From assembly GCA_017526585.1 (NCBI GenBank), contig JAFXRC010000028.1, positions 1-64,000 on the forward strand: a stretch of DNA of 64,000 nucleotides, given 5' to 3'. This document shows positions 26,014-35,186 of this stretch, piece after piece. Under the pieces are notes generated by a model. That model saw only the letters and a list, made by a program, of their open reading frames with translations. It searched no databases and had not been told where the DNA came from. Within the stretch, counting starts at the first letter, position 1. Every line of letters starts with the position of its first letter. This DNA comes from Fibrobacter sp. GTDB taxonomy: Bacteria; Fibrobacterota; Fibrobacteria; Fibrobacterales; Fibrobacteraceae. A program made the position numbers and the translations under genes.

Positions 26014-27825
26014 ATGCGTGTTGTGTTGAAAAAGAATGGCTTGTTGGCGCGAATGCGCTCTGCGGCGCCGGTGCTGCTTACGGCACTGGTCTCGCTTGCC
26101 ATCTTTTCTTGTGCAACGCAGGTGGCGCCGAGTGGCGGTCCCGAAGACAAGCTTCCGCCTCGCGTGGCGGGCGTGTACCCTGCGCCCAATACGACGAATC
26201 ATCCGAATGAGCTTATGGTGAAACTCGAATTCGACGAGTGGATCAATGCTTCCATTCCTCGCAGCGCTGTCTCGATTTCTCCGCCGATTGACAAGAAGCT
26301 TCGCTTTGAAGTGAGCGGAAAGACGCTGGTGCTTTCTTCGCGGGCGGTTCTCGATACGGGGACGACCTACACGGTGACTTTTGCGGGTGGCATCAAGGAC
26401 TTGCATGGCAACGCCCTTGCGAAGCCGTTTCAGGTGGTGTTCTCGACGGGTTCCATCATCGATTCGCTCACAGTATCTGGGCGCGTGCTCGTGAACCAGG
26501 CGATGATGCGCAAGAAGGAATACCCGAGTATCGGACTTTTCTTGCTGGGCGAGTCCCGTAGCTCTAGGCATTACCTGGAAAAATACCGAGACACCACGAC
26601 CAAGGAAATCAGCAAGGAACCTCTCCTGCTGAAGGAACCTCCGCTGTATGTGACTCGCGCCGACAGCGCAGGGCATTTTACGCTCACCGGACTCAAGGCG
26701 GGGCAGTACCGCGTTGTTGCCTTTGTTGATGGGAACGGAAACCAGAAGGTGGAACTTTCTACGGAGCAGGTGGGACTCTGGACGGCAGACTTGAATTTGA
26801 CTCCTGAGACGCAGGATACGCTTTGGCTTGCCGTGACCGACATGGATACGACCAAGCTAGAACTCGAATCGGTGACCCAGCCGTTTGCCAATGTGCTCGA
26901 GGCGGCGTTTACCCGCAATGTGTATTTTGACTCCGCCTTTGCTGACACGACCAACTGCTATTTGACATCGCCAGAAAACAAGAAGCTTTATCCGAAGCTT
27001 GTTTACCTGGGCTCGACATCCAACAAGCCGCAGTTCTATTTTAATCCGGCACCCAAAGGCGAAGTGCTTTACAAGTTTACCTGCGGTGTCGCGAAGGATT
27101 CCGCCTTCCGTCCGCTAGATACGCTGCGCAACGAAGCCGAATGGGAATGGAAGAAGATGGAATCCGATACGCTCCCGGCGAAAGTGGCTGGCGTGAAGTC
27201 GAATTCCAAGGCGAAGGTGCTGTTCCCCGATGATTCCTTGGTGGTGTACTTCAACAAGCCGAAGCTCGATTCGCTCACGCAGACGTTCTATGTGCAAATC
27301 AACAAAGATACGACGCAGGTGCAGGTGAAGCAACTTGATCCGGTTCGTTTCGCCGTCGAGAAGACTGCCCCATGGACAACCGACATTACGGTGAATTTGC
27401 TGATGGGTTACATGGACACGACGCTTGCCGCCGCCGACAGCAACGGAAAGCGCGACACGGTGATAGAACTCAAGTATCAGCGGCTCCAGAAGTTCGAGAC
27501 GGTGAGCAAGCTTAAACTCGCCAAGTTGCAAGGCAAAATTCCGAACGCTTCCGCGAAGGCGGTTGTACGCCTACTCTCTGCAGAGACGAATCAGTATTAT
27601 CTGGAACATTGCAAGGCCGACGGAAGCTTTAGCTTCAATGACCTTGTCGAAGGCGCCTACCTGATGGACTACTATTACCCCGAAGAAGGTAAAGATCAGC
27701 CCGATGCGGGTGCTGTGGAACCGTTGCGTTTCGGTGCTCCCTGGCGTGCCATTAGCGATACGCTCAAGCTGAAGAACGGCGAAAACAAGTTGGACGATCT
27801 TGCGTCACAGGTTCCTTCGCTGTAG
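26014..27825 (+). CDS. Lipoprotein with Ig-like (Big_5-type) domain
   Basis: The 603-residue protein has a signal with lipobox (AIFSC) followed by ATQVAPSGGPEDKLPPRV, a start typical of Bacteroidetes/Fibrobacter Ig-like lipoproteins. Residues about 55-150 form a Big_5-like domain (VKLEFDEWINASI, then TTYTVTFAGGIKDLHGN). Later beta-rich modules include a carboxypeptidase-regulatory-like piece (FTLTGLKAGQYRVVAFVDGNGN) and a similar one near the C-terminus (FSFNDLVEGAYLMDYYYPE). It starts just after lepB and is probably cotranscribed. A surface or periplasmic structural role is inferred; no enzyme motif is visible. Confidence 0.85.
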   Translation: MRVVLKKNGLLARMRSAAPVLLTALVSLAIFSCATQVAPSGGPEDKLPPRVAGVYPAPNTTNHPNELMVKLEFDEWINASIPRSAVSISPPIDKKLRFEVSGKTLVLSSRAVLDTGTTYTVTFAGGIKDLHGNALAKPFQVVFSTGSIIDSLTVSGRVLVNQAMMRKKEYPSIGLFLLGESRSSRHYLEKYRDTTTKEISKEPLLLKEPPLYVTRADSAGHFTLTGLKAGQYRVVAFVDGNGNQKVELSTEQVGLWTADLNLTPETQDTLWLAVTDMDTTKLELESVTQPFANVLEAAFTRNVYFDSAFADTTNCYLTSPENKKLYPKLVYLGSTSNKPQFYFNPAPKGEVLYKFTCGVAKDSAFRPLDTLRNEAEWEWKKMESDTLPAKVAGVKSNSKAKVLFPDDSLVVYFNKPKLDSLTQTFYVQINKDTTQVQVKQLDPVRFAVEKTAPWTTDITVNLLMGYMDTTLAAADSNGKRDTVIELKYQRLQKFETVSKLKLAKLQGKIPNASAKAVVRLLSAETNQYYLEHCKADGSFSFNDLVEGAYLMDYYYPEEGKDQPDAGAVEPLRFGAPWRAISDTLKLKNGENKLDDLASQVPSL

Positions 27826-27880
27826 AGAAATGAAATTTTGTAACGGTGCGCATTCGATTTAAGTGCTGTAGAGGACTCTG

Positions 27881-30604
27881 ATGGAAAATAAAACTTTTGT
27901 GGCTCTTGACCTTGAAACGACGGGTCTTGATTTTGAAAAGGACGAAATCATCGAAGTGGCGTTGGTGCGCTTTGAAGAGGGTGTTCAGAAAGAGTCTGTC
28001 GACTACTTGGTGAAACCGACTAGCGTGACGCTTCGTCCCTTTATTGAAAACCTGACGGGTATCAGCAATGCAGACCTTGAAAATGCAGAACCCTTTGCTG
28101 CCGTTGCCCAGAAGATCTATTCGTTCATTGGCGACTTGCCGATTGTGGCGCACAATGCGATGTTTGACTCCAAGTTTCTGAAGCAGACCTTTGCCAAGGT
28201 GGGCGTCTCTTTCGAGAACCATCCGGTGTGGGATTCTCTGACGGTTTCGCGCATCGCCTACCAGAATGTGCCGAACCATCGCCTCGATACCTTGGTGCAG
28301 GAATTGGGCATCGAGCGTAGCCGCGCGCACCGTGCACTCCCTGACGCGGAAGCTTGCGGTCAGCTGTTCGTGATGTCGCTCGATAAAATTGCAAGTGCAG
28401 ACCCGTGGCTCGTGGATGCTCTCGCTCGAATTGCCAGGGGTTCGGACTGGTCGCTGGTATGGGGGAACCCGTCGGAGACTTCGGAACTTCCGCAGTTCAA
28501 GCTGCCTGATGTTCCGCTTGAAGATGTTCCGGTAAAGGAAAAGGCTCCCCGCGTAAGCGAGTTCTTCAAGGAAGGCGGACTCCTTTCGACGAAAATTGAA
28601 AATTACCAGATGCGCCACAACCAGCAGGATTTTGCCTCGGTGGTGGAACGCAACATGCACAAGGGTGGTCTTTGCGTACTCGAAGCCCCGACGGGCTCGG
28701 GAAAGTCGATGGCGTACCTCGTGTCTGCCGCCTGCAAGGCTGTGTCGGGCGAGCGCGTGGTGGTAAGCACCGCGACCCGGGCACTGCAGGAACAGCTTTC
28801 CCGCAAGGATATTCCTCTGGTGGAAAGCCTATTCGACGGCAAATTGAAAACTGCCGTGCTGAAAGGTCGAGAAAACTACCTGTGCCTGCGCAAGTTCGAA
28901 GAAGTCTTGAATGCTCCGTCAAACCTTTTGCTCCCGGATGAAAGGGATTCCTTTATGGCGATTGTACCGTGGGTGTATACGACGGAAACGGGAGATGTGA
29001 ACGAGTGCAACTCGTTTAGTCAGAGTCGCAATCGTGTCCTCTGGTCGAAAATTTCAAGCTCCGCGAAGTCGTGTCTTGGAGAAAGGTGCCCTCACTACCT
29101 CAAGTGCCCAGCCCTTGCCGCCAAGCGCCGCGCCATGAATTCCAATCTGCTCCTGGTGAACCATTCGCTGTTCCTTGCGGACATGGCGGTGGATTTTGCG
29201 TTGCTCCCGCTTTACGAACATATCGTTTTCGATGAAGCCCATAAGCTTCCGCAGGTGAGCCGTCAGGCGTTCGGTCGTAGCATATCGTTCTTTGCACTTA
29301 GGAACATCATCAAGACGCTGGTTCCTTCTCGCGGACCGTCAGGCTTGAATACGGATGGGCTCCTTTCTGAAATCCAGTCGCGTATCCCCGCCACAGAAAC
29401 GGAAATCCATGCGCTTTGCACGAACTTGACTGAAACGCTGATGGAAACCGAAAAGGCGCTGCATCGCTTCTTTATGAAGATCGGCAAGAAGCTTGCCAAG
29501 CAGAAAAATCAGCGGAACGGCTTTACCTATGTCTCGGGAATCCTGGCCGAATACGATGCCGATCCGTCGGCATTCTTGGACCAGGGGCAGAATGCACTCA
29601 AGCTTTCGGAAACCCTTGGGGCTGCCCTTGCCGCACAAAAGCCGCTTGCGGGCCTGTTAAGTGACCTGAATGGTCGCATGACGGATCTTTCTCGGTTTAT
29701 GCAGGACTTTGAGTTCTTGGTGAAGGCGGGTCGCGAAGACTGGACCTTCTTTATGGAAGAACCCTTTAATCCGCATACAATCAAGTTGCATGCCTGTCCG
29801 CTTGAAGCAGGTAGCCCGTGGAAAGAAAAATTTTATCCGTGGATTAAGTCTGCAACATTTACCTCGGCGACGCTCTCGGTGCAAGGCGACTTGACCTATT
29901 ATATTCAGAAGATGGGGATGCCTCTGGATGGCAAAAAAGCGCCATTCCTGCGCGTCTATAGCGATTCTTCGAACAAGGACGAACGCTGCTCGGTGATTGT
30001 CGCCAAATATCTGCCGAAGCCCTCGGTGCCCGAATACAACGATGCGGTGAACGAGACGCTATGCGCGGTGCTTCCCGATGTCGAAGAAAATACGATGGTG
30101 CTCTTTACGAGTATCTCGGCGATGATGAAGGCGCAGACGGCACTTGCTCCGGTTTTTGCTGAAAAGAACAAACTGCTTCTTTGCCAGCATGTGGACGGAT
30201 CGCTTGACGGTCTTGTCGCCATGTTCCGCAAGTCCCGTGGCGCATGCCTGCTGGGTTGCCAGAGCCTCTGGGAAGGCGTGGATTTCCCGGGAGATGCGCT
30301 CAAGCTGCTCGTCATTCCGAAACTCCCGTTCCCGAACCCGGTGGATCCACTGGTGTCGGGAATCGTGAACAAATTGAAGTCCGAAGGCAAGAACTCCTTC
30401 AAGGAATTCTTTGTTCCCGAAGCTTACATGGAACTGCGCCAGGGACTGGGTCGTCTGATTCGTTCCGAAGAGGATTCGGGCAAGGTGCTTATCCTTGACA
30501 ACCGCATTGTCCTAGAACATTACGGCAAAACCTTTGCCCGTATCTGGAATAACAAGCAGCGGTTGGTTGGCTCTGTTGAAGAAGTAAAGTCCGCTATCAA
30601 GTAG
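27881..30604 (+). CDS. dinG: DnaQ-type exonuclease fused to DinG-type helicase
   Basis: The 907-residue protein joins a DEDDh 3'-5' exonuclease domain (about 1-175: FVALDLETTGLDF, HNAMFDSKFL, HRALPDAEA) to an XPD/DinG superfamily 2 helicase (about 230-900: Walker A EAPTGSGKSMAYL, DEAH box FDEAHKLP, motif VI RQGLGRLIRS). The cysteines before the DEAH box (CLGERCPHYLKCPA plus one upstream) suit the 4Fe-4S cluster of this family. The fusion is common in Firmicutes DinG; exonuclease residues look intact. The likely role is unwinding of D-loops, R-loops or damaged replication intermediates. It converges on the GGDEF-like gene with four bases between. Confidence 0.95.
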   Translation: MENKTFVALDLETTGLDFEKDEIIEVALVRFEEGVQKESVDYLVKPTSVTLRPFIENLTGISNADLENAEPFAAVAQKIYSFIGDLPIVAHNAMFDSKFLKQTFAKVGVSFENHPVWDSLTVSRIAYQNVPNHRLDTLVQELGIERSRAHRALPDAEACGQLFVMSLDKIASADPWLVDALARIARGSDWSLVWGNPSETSELPQFKLPDVPLEDVPVKEKAPRVSEFFKEGGLLSTKIENYQMRHNQQDFASVVERNMHKGGLCVLEAPTGSGKSMAYLVSAACKAVSGERVVVSTATRALQEQLSRKDIPLVESLFDGKLKTAVLKGRENYLCLRKFEEVLNAPSNLLLPDERDSFMAIVPWVYTTETGDVNECNSFSQSRNRVLWSKISSSAKSCLGERCPHYLKCPALAAKRRAMNSNLLLVNHSLFLADMAVDFALLPLYEHIVFDEAHKLPQVSRQAFGRSISFFALRNIIKTLVPSRGPSGLNTDGLLSEIQSRIPATETEIHALCTNLTETLMETEKALHRFFMKIGKKLAKQKNQRNGFTYVSGILAEYDADPSAFLDQGQNALKLSETLGAALAAQKPLAGLLSDLNGRMTDLSRFMQDFEFLVKAGREDWTFFMEEPFNPHTIKLHACPLEAGSPWKEKFYPWIKSATFTSATLSVQGDLTYYIQKMGMPLDGKKAPFLRVYSDSSNKDERCSVIVAKYLPKPSVPEYNDAVNETLCAVLPDVEENTMVLFTSISAMMKAQTALAPVFAEKNKLLLCQHVDGSLDGLVAMFRKSRGACLLGCQSLWEGVDFPGDALKLLVIPKLPFPNPVDPLVSGIVNKLKSEGKNSFKEFFVPEAYMELRQGLGRLIRSEEDSGKVLILDNRIVLEHYGKTFARIWNNKQRLVGSVEEVKSAIK

Positions 30605-30608
30605 CGGC

Positions 30609-31766
30609 TTAGTGTTCCGTTTCTTCGCGATGGTTGTACTGCAGCTGCGTGTAGTACCGCGTCTTTTCTTCCTGCATGGACCTGGTGATGTCATCGATGA
30701 AATCATCCATGCTCTTTTGCGGATTGTAGCTTTGGCTGCAAATGCATGCGGAAAGCTTGTACGAGGTGCTGAAGGTGTTGATTTCGTTCAGGCTCGACTT
30801 GATGCGGGTAATGCACATGCTTACCGCCATTTCGTTCTGCGTATTGATGAACGCGATGAATTCATCGCTGGAGTAGCGCAGGATAATTCCCATTTCACCG
30901 ACGACGCGGCTTAGGATTTTGGACATCTTTGCGAGGACCTTGTTGCCCGTGAACCGTCCGTAGTTCTGGTTGATGTTCTTGAAACCATTGATGTTGATGA
31001 GAAGCCCTGTGACTTGCAGGTCTTTCTTTTTCTTGTAATCCTTGGCGAGAATGTCTAGGTAGGCGTAGTTGTAGACGCCCGTGAGTTTGTCTCTGAAAAT
31101 TCGTTCGCTATGTAACGAGGCGAGTACGCCTGCGATGGAAATGGCGGTGCAAGGTGAAATTGCCGAAATGCCGTAGACGAACGATTGAGCCAGCGTGCCT
31201 GCGACAAGCGGGAAGAAATAGATCCAGATGGGGAATGTCTTGAGGAGTCCCCCTTTCCTTTTGCAGATGAAGTAGATAATCAAACTGTCCAGCAGGAATC
31301 CGTAGGCGATGGCGATATAGAACCAGTAACCGCTTTTGCGCGAATAGACATTCGCCGCGGAAACATCAAAGACAATCGGGACGAAGTTGTTCAGGATGAC
31401 GATGACGATGCCTGCGATGATGGCGAATCCGAGAATGTTGCGATGGACAATTGAAAAGCGGAAGTTGAGGTGGTCGGCAAGGAATAGTAGCCAGAAAAAG
31501 GGGCTGAACAGGTTACTTAGGTATAGTAGCGCGTTGCTTCCGTAGACAATAATTCGAGGCCATGTTCCTGTATGACCGTCTGCCGTATAGGCGATGGGGT
31601 CGAGGACGCAGCTGCAGAATGCGAAGAATAAGATGAGCTGAAGGTATGCGTTTTCAGCCCCTTTTTCGCGAAAACGCCAAAGGTTGCCAATCATCAATAC
31701 GGCAATCAAGACGATGCCGAATATATTGGTCGCGTAAACGGCTGCCAGTTCAAAGGTTTGCTGCAT
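30609..31766 (-). CDS. Membrane protein with degenerate GGDEF domain
   Basis: The 385-residue protein starts at ATG 31766 after GAAGGGGTG. Seven or so transmembrane helices fill residues 1-215 and a GGDEF-fold domain follows (about 220-370; DKLTGVYNYAYLD is the usual opening). Active-site residues are lost: the metal-binding LDIDxFK-type motif reads ININGFKNIN, with Asn for both Asp, and the GGDEF loop reads SSDEF. Diguanylate cyclase activity is therefore very unlikely. It could be a c-di-GMP or GTP sensor, or a signalling scaffold. A promoter-like pair lies just upstream. Confidence 0.85.
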   Translation of the reverse strand: MQQTFELAAVYATNIFGIVLIAVLMIGNLWRFREKGAENAYLQLILFFAFCSCVLDPIAYTADGHTGTWPRIIVYGSNALLYLSNLFSPFFWLLFLADHLNFRFSIVHRNILGFAIIAGIVIVILNNFVPIVFDVSAANVYSRKSGYWFYIAIAYGFLLDSLIIYFICKRKGGLLKTFPIWIYFFPLVAGTLAQSFVYGISAISPCTAISIAGVLASLHSERIFRDKLTGVYNYAYLDILAKDYKKKKDLQVTGLLININGFKNINQNYGRFTGNKVLAKMSKILSRVVGEMGIILRYSSDEFIAFINTQNEMAVSMCITRIKSSLNEINTFSTSYKLSACICSQSYNPQKSMDDFIDDITRSMQEEKTRYYTQLQYNHREETEH

Positions 31767-31781
31767 ATTCACCCCTTCATT

Positions 31782-31810
31782 AATATAAATCAAAAAAATC
31801 AAAAAAACAA
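31782..31810 (-). promoter_or_regulatory. Sigma-70-type promoter for the GGDEF-like gene
   Basis: On the minus strand TTGTTT (31810-31805) and TATATT (31787-31782) are 17 bases apart, in very AT-rich DNA, 16 bases before the ATG at 31766. The leader would be very short. Motif match only. Confidence 0.45.
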
Positions 31811-31910
31811 TATAATTTGTCTAGGAAAGCTTCTAAAATGGCTTTTTGGGAGGCAGAAACGAAGAACTCTTTCCATTTTTTGTATTTTATAGTCAAATCG
31901 GAGAAATTTT

Positions 31911-33251
31911 ATGTCTAAACTTATGCGTTCTATTTCGGGTATTCGCGGCATTGTAGGCGACACCCTTACTCCCCAGGTCCTTAAAAGTCATGTCAGCGCT
32001 TTTTTGCAGATTACGGGGGCAAAACGAGTCGTAATTGGTCGCGATAGCCGTCCCACAGGCGATGCTATCAGTCAGTTTGTTTCGGGTATTTGCCGTCTGT
32101 CGGGCGTAGATGTGGTCGAGGTTGGTCTCTCTACGACGCCGTCGGTTGAAATCCTTACGACCGAACTCAAGGCGGATGCGGGTATCATCATTACCGCAAG
32201 CCACAACCCTCTCGAATGGAACGCGCTCAAGTTCCTGAACAACAAGGGCCTTTTCCTTGGTCCCGTCGAAGTGAAGAAGCTTTTTGAGCTTGCCGATGCC
32301 GACAATTTTGATTACCCCGACTACCGCAACATGGGCAAGTACGAGTTCATGAAGGACGCCGACGGCGTGCATGTCGACGGCACCCTCAAAATTCCGTTTG
32401 TCGATGTCGAAGCTATCAAGGCGAAGCATTTCAAGGTGGCGGTCGATGCCGTGAACGGTGCAGGTAGCTACATTGTGCCGCGCCTGTTGGAACAGCTCGG
32501 CTGCGAAGTGGTGCGTGTGCATTGCGAACCCGACGGCACGTTCCCGCGTGGTGCCGAACCTATCCCCGAAAATCTGGGGGACCTCCGCAAGGCGGTGAAG
32601 GATAACGGCTGTGCGGTCGGATTCGCCGTGGACCCCGATGCGGACCGCTGCGCCCTGGTCGATGGTCTTGGCCAGAGCATTGGCGAAGAATACACGCTTG
32701 CCATTGCGACCGAAGAAGTGCTCAGCCAGAAGAAGGGTAGCGTTTGCGTGAACCTTTCGACGAGCCGCATGAATCAGGATGTCGCTGAAAAGTACGGTTG
32801 CGGCTTCAGCCGCGCAAAAGTCGGCGAAATCAACGTGAGTTTGCAGATGATTGAAAACGGTTGCGTCATCGGTGGCGAAGGCAACGGCGGTGTGATTCTG
32901 CCGGCGCTCCACTATGGTCGAGACAGCCTCGTGGCAGCAGCCCTTGTGCTCAGCTGGATGGCTCACCATGACGGCGGCCCTGAAAAGTTTGTCGCAGAAA
33001 ATCCGTCGTACGCGATGCCCAAGAAGAAGTTCGAACTGGGCGACAAGAAAGTGGCGGACATCCTCCCGAAGGTCAAGGCTGAATTTGCCGGCTGGGAAAC
33101 GGACGAACGCGACGGTCTGTGGCTTGGGTCAGAAAAGTCCTGGGTGCATGTGCGCGCGAGCAACACCGAACCCGTCATCCGCGTGATTGCCGAAGCGCCG
33201 ACGGCTGAAGAGGCCGAGTCGCTCTGCTCCCGTGTCGAAAAACTTATATAG
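31911..33251 (+). CDS. Phosphoglucosamine mutase / phosphomannomutase family
   Basis: The 446-residue protein is an alpha-D-phosphohexomutase. Catalytic phosphoserine S97 sits in TASHNPLEWN, the magnesium loop is DPDADRC, the sugar-specificity loop GGEGNGGV, and the phosphate loop RASNTEPVIR. GlmM converts glucosamine-6-phosphate to the 1-phosphate for peptidoglycan; the GEGNGG loop and length fit GlmM or archaeal-type phosphomannomutases equally well, so the substrate is not fixed. It is monocistronic: a structured 3' region and a strong terminator follow. Start ATG 31911 follows CGGAGAAA. Confidence 0.92.
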   Translation: MSKLMRSISGIRGIVGDTLTPQVLKSHVSAFLQITGAKRVVIGRDSRPTGDAISQFVSGICRLSGVDVVEVGLSTTPSVEILTTELKADAGIIITASHNPLEWNALKFLNNKGLFLGPVEVKKLFELADADNFDYPDYRNMGKYEFMKDADGVHVDGTLKIPFVDVEAIKAKHFKVAVDAVNGAGSYIVPRLLEQLGCEVVRVHCEPDGTFPRGAEPIPENLGDLRKAVKDNGCAVGFAVDPDADRCALVDGLGQSIGEEYTLAIATEEVLSQKKGSVCVNLSTSRMNQDVAEKYGCGFSRAKVGEINVSLQMIENGCVIGGEGNGGVILPALHYGRDSLVAAALVLSWMAHHDGGPEKFVAENPSYAMPKKKFELGDKKVADILPKVKAEFAGWETDERDGLWLGSEKSWVHVRASNTEPVIRVIAEAPTAEEAESLCSRVEKLI

Positions 33252-33255
33252 TCTT

Positions 33256-33362
33256 CGCGAGCGGTCTTACTGTGAGCCATAAGCGCCTTGTATTAACGAG
33301 GCGTGTTGGCGAGAGCGAGCGCTCTGGGTACGTACTTGGCAGATTGGGCGCGAGCGGTCTTA
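33256..33362. repeat. 14-bp direct repeats flanking a structured spacer
   Basis: CGCGAGCGGTCTTA occurs at 33256-33269 and 33349-33362. Between them lie a hairpin (33284-33289 with 33298-33303) and the palindrome AGAGCGAGCGCTCT (33312-33325). The block fills the region between the phosphohexomutase stop codon and its terminator. It contains no ORF and could be a small mobile remnant or a structured RNA. Confidence 0.6.
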
Positions 33363-33369
33363 TAAACAA

Positions 33370-33400
33370 AAAGGTCCGCCTATGAGGCGGACCTTTCTGT
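33370..33400 (+). terminator. Rho-independent terminator (usable on both strands)
   Basis: An 11-pair perfect stem (33370-33380 with 33386-33396) with a TATGA loop, A-rich before and T-rich after, separates the phosphohexomutase gene from the convergent esterase gene. Confidence 0.88.
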
Positions 33401-33421
33401 TGTTGGAGGTGTGTAGGAAAC

Positions 33422-34969
33422 TTAGAACTGTTCGAAGAACTTGTGGACTTCCTCGGGAACCCAGGTATTCTGCCAGCCCTGTCCGGTACCCGTGTTGGGG
33501 CCGTCATGTGCTGTCCACTGGTGTTCGCCGTTCCAGCTGCACCACTTGACCGGGAAGCGTTCGTCGACGGTTTTAAAGTCGTAGCACACGTGGCCTGCTG
33601 TGCCGTTGAATTCCTGCGGCTTTTCGCTGCTGGCATCGGTGAAGTTGCCGCTGGCGTCGGCCTTGCCGTTACGCTTGAGGATTCTCGGGAGGGCGCTGGT
33701 CTTTGCGCGGTCGTAGTTGCACACACCGTCTCTCTTGCCGTGTACGCCCATCCAGGCAATCGGCAGGTCCTTGGCGTCATAACGACCTGTTCCTGCAGAC
33801 GGGAGCCAGATGTTGTAGTCGGCGGTTGCATAGACGGCGACTGCACGGAGTCTTTCTTGCATGTCCTGAGCGAGGGAGTTCGTGAACATGGCGCCGAAGC
33901 TAAAGCCCGTAGCGAACACGCGAGTCGTGTCAACGCAGTAGTTGTCGAACATCGCGGTGATCATTTCGTCGACGAACTGGTGGTCTTCCTTGCCGTTCCA
34001 TGTACCGTTGTCGTTACCCTGCGGGGCTACGAAGATGTAGTCGCCGTTCTTGTCGAGCACTTGCTGGCCATAGTACGGAGTCGGATGGTCGTAGTCCGGA
34101 TTGTGGTGCACGAAGTCTTCTGCCTTAGAGCCCATGCAGTGGTTTGCAATGAGAAGCTTGTGCGGCTTGGTGTTGTCGTAGTTCTTTGGCAAGGTGATGA
34201 AGAATGTACGGTTTTTGCCGCCGACATTCAGGTTGTACTGTGCGCCGTTTTCGACTTTATTGCCGGACCCCAAGGAAGAATTCTTTCCGCAACCCTTGCT
34301 CGGACGCGGTGCGTTTCCGAGTGCATAGCCGAATGCGTAGGTCTGTTCGGCTGGTATGGTCTTCGTAAGCATCATGTTGAGCGTAGTGTCGAGCGTGCTG
34401 AGCGCTATGGTGAGCGTGTCGTAGCCGTCGGCGGTCACCTGGAGCGGTTCGCCGCCCGGAGCGACTTCCTTGAGAAACTTGTTGGATTTAGCGGCGCCAA
34501 AGGTGCTGGAATAGCTGCCGTTTGCGCTGAAGCGGAAGGTTTGCTGGGTGCTTCCAAGCTTGACGCGGGCGAGATAGGTACCCTGCGCTTCGATTACGGC
34601 GCTCAAGTCGATGGAACCGGAACCTTGCAGAACCTTGTTGAAGACTTGGTTACCCATCATGTCAAAGACTTTTACCTGCACCGGACTGCTGCCGCCCTGG
34701 GCGAAGTTCAGGATTCCTTTGTTTAGACTGAAATTCCCGGGCTTCTCTGCGGCGCGGATCGCCATGTCCTCTTCGTCTTCGTGGATGGTGAACTTTCCGT
34801 TATCGTCGGTCGTCGTGCTCTGATTCAGGTTTGTCAAGGAAACCTTGGCTCCAACGATAGGGGTCCTGTCTGAATCGCTCACGGTGCCTGTCAATGTGTA
34901 GGCTGAGGCAGTGCCGCAAAGTGCTGCGAAAAATGCTATTGTGCACAGCTTGGAAATATGTTTACCCAT
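33422..34969 (-). CDS. Secreted CE1-type esterase (feruloyl or acetylxylan esterase-like)
   Basis: The 515-residue protein starts at ATG 34969 after AAAGGAG, with a Sec signal peptide (ending GTASA). A carboxypeptidase-regulatory-like beta-sandwich (about 24-75) comes first, then a module resembling a T9SS sorting domain (about 85-160; VFDMMGNQVFNKV, then GTYLARVKLG) in an unusual internal position. The alpha/beta-hydrolase esterase domain (about 240-515) has the nucleophile elbow GFSFGAMF, an HCMG oxyanion-type segment and a C-terminal GEHQW carrying the likely catalytic His. Homologues release ferulate or acetate from xylan or pectin. The substrate is not determined. Confidence 0.87.
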   Translation of the reverse strand: MGKHISKLCTIAFFAALCGTASAYTLTGTVSDSDRTPIVGAKVSLTNLNQSTTTDDNGKFTIHEDEEDMAIRAAEKPGNFSLNKGILNFAQGGSSPVQVKVFDMMGNQVFNKVLQGSGSIDLSAVIEAQGTYLARVKLGSTQQTFRFSANGSYSSTFGAAKSNKFLKEVAPGGEPLQVTADGYDTLTIALSTLDTTLNMMLTKTIPAEQTYAFGYALGNAPRPSKGCGKNSSLGSGNKVENGAQYNLNVGGKNRTFFITLPKNYDNTKPHKLLIANHCMGSKAEDFVHHNPDYDHPTPYYGQQVLDKNGDYIFVAPQGNDNGTWNGKEDHQFVDEMITAMFDNYCVDTTRVFATGFSFGAMFTNSLAQDMQERLRAVAVYATADYNIWLPSAGTGRYDAKDLPIAWMGVHGKRDGVCNYDRAKTSALPRILKRNGKADASGNFTDASSEKPQEFNGTAGHVCYDFKTVDERFPVKWCSWNGEHQWTAHDGPNTGTGQGWQNTWVPEEVHKFFEQF

Positions 34970-35092
34970 TTTTAACTCCTTTATCCCCAAAAATATCTTC
35001 TACGGGCTTGTATAATCTAAATAGAAATAGGACATCTGTTGACTAATTATCAATAAAAAATTATTTACACGGTAAATCTTGAAAAATACGCA

Positions 35093-35116
35093 AAAAGGGC
35101 TCTATAGAGCCCTTTT
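35093..35116 (-). terminator. Terminator downstream of the small heat shock gene
   Basis: A perfect 24-base palindrome (AAAAGGGCTCTA and its complement) gives a long stem with T-rich tail on either strand. It lies 71 bases beyond the hsp20 stop codon. Confidence 0.82.
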
Positions 35117-35186
35117 CGTTGTTTAAGGAGTGCTGTGATTGGAAAATTTTTACACGATTTTCGCGTTTTTGGCCCCGTTTTAGGGC

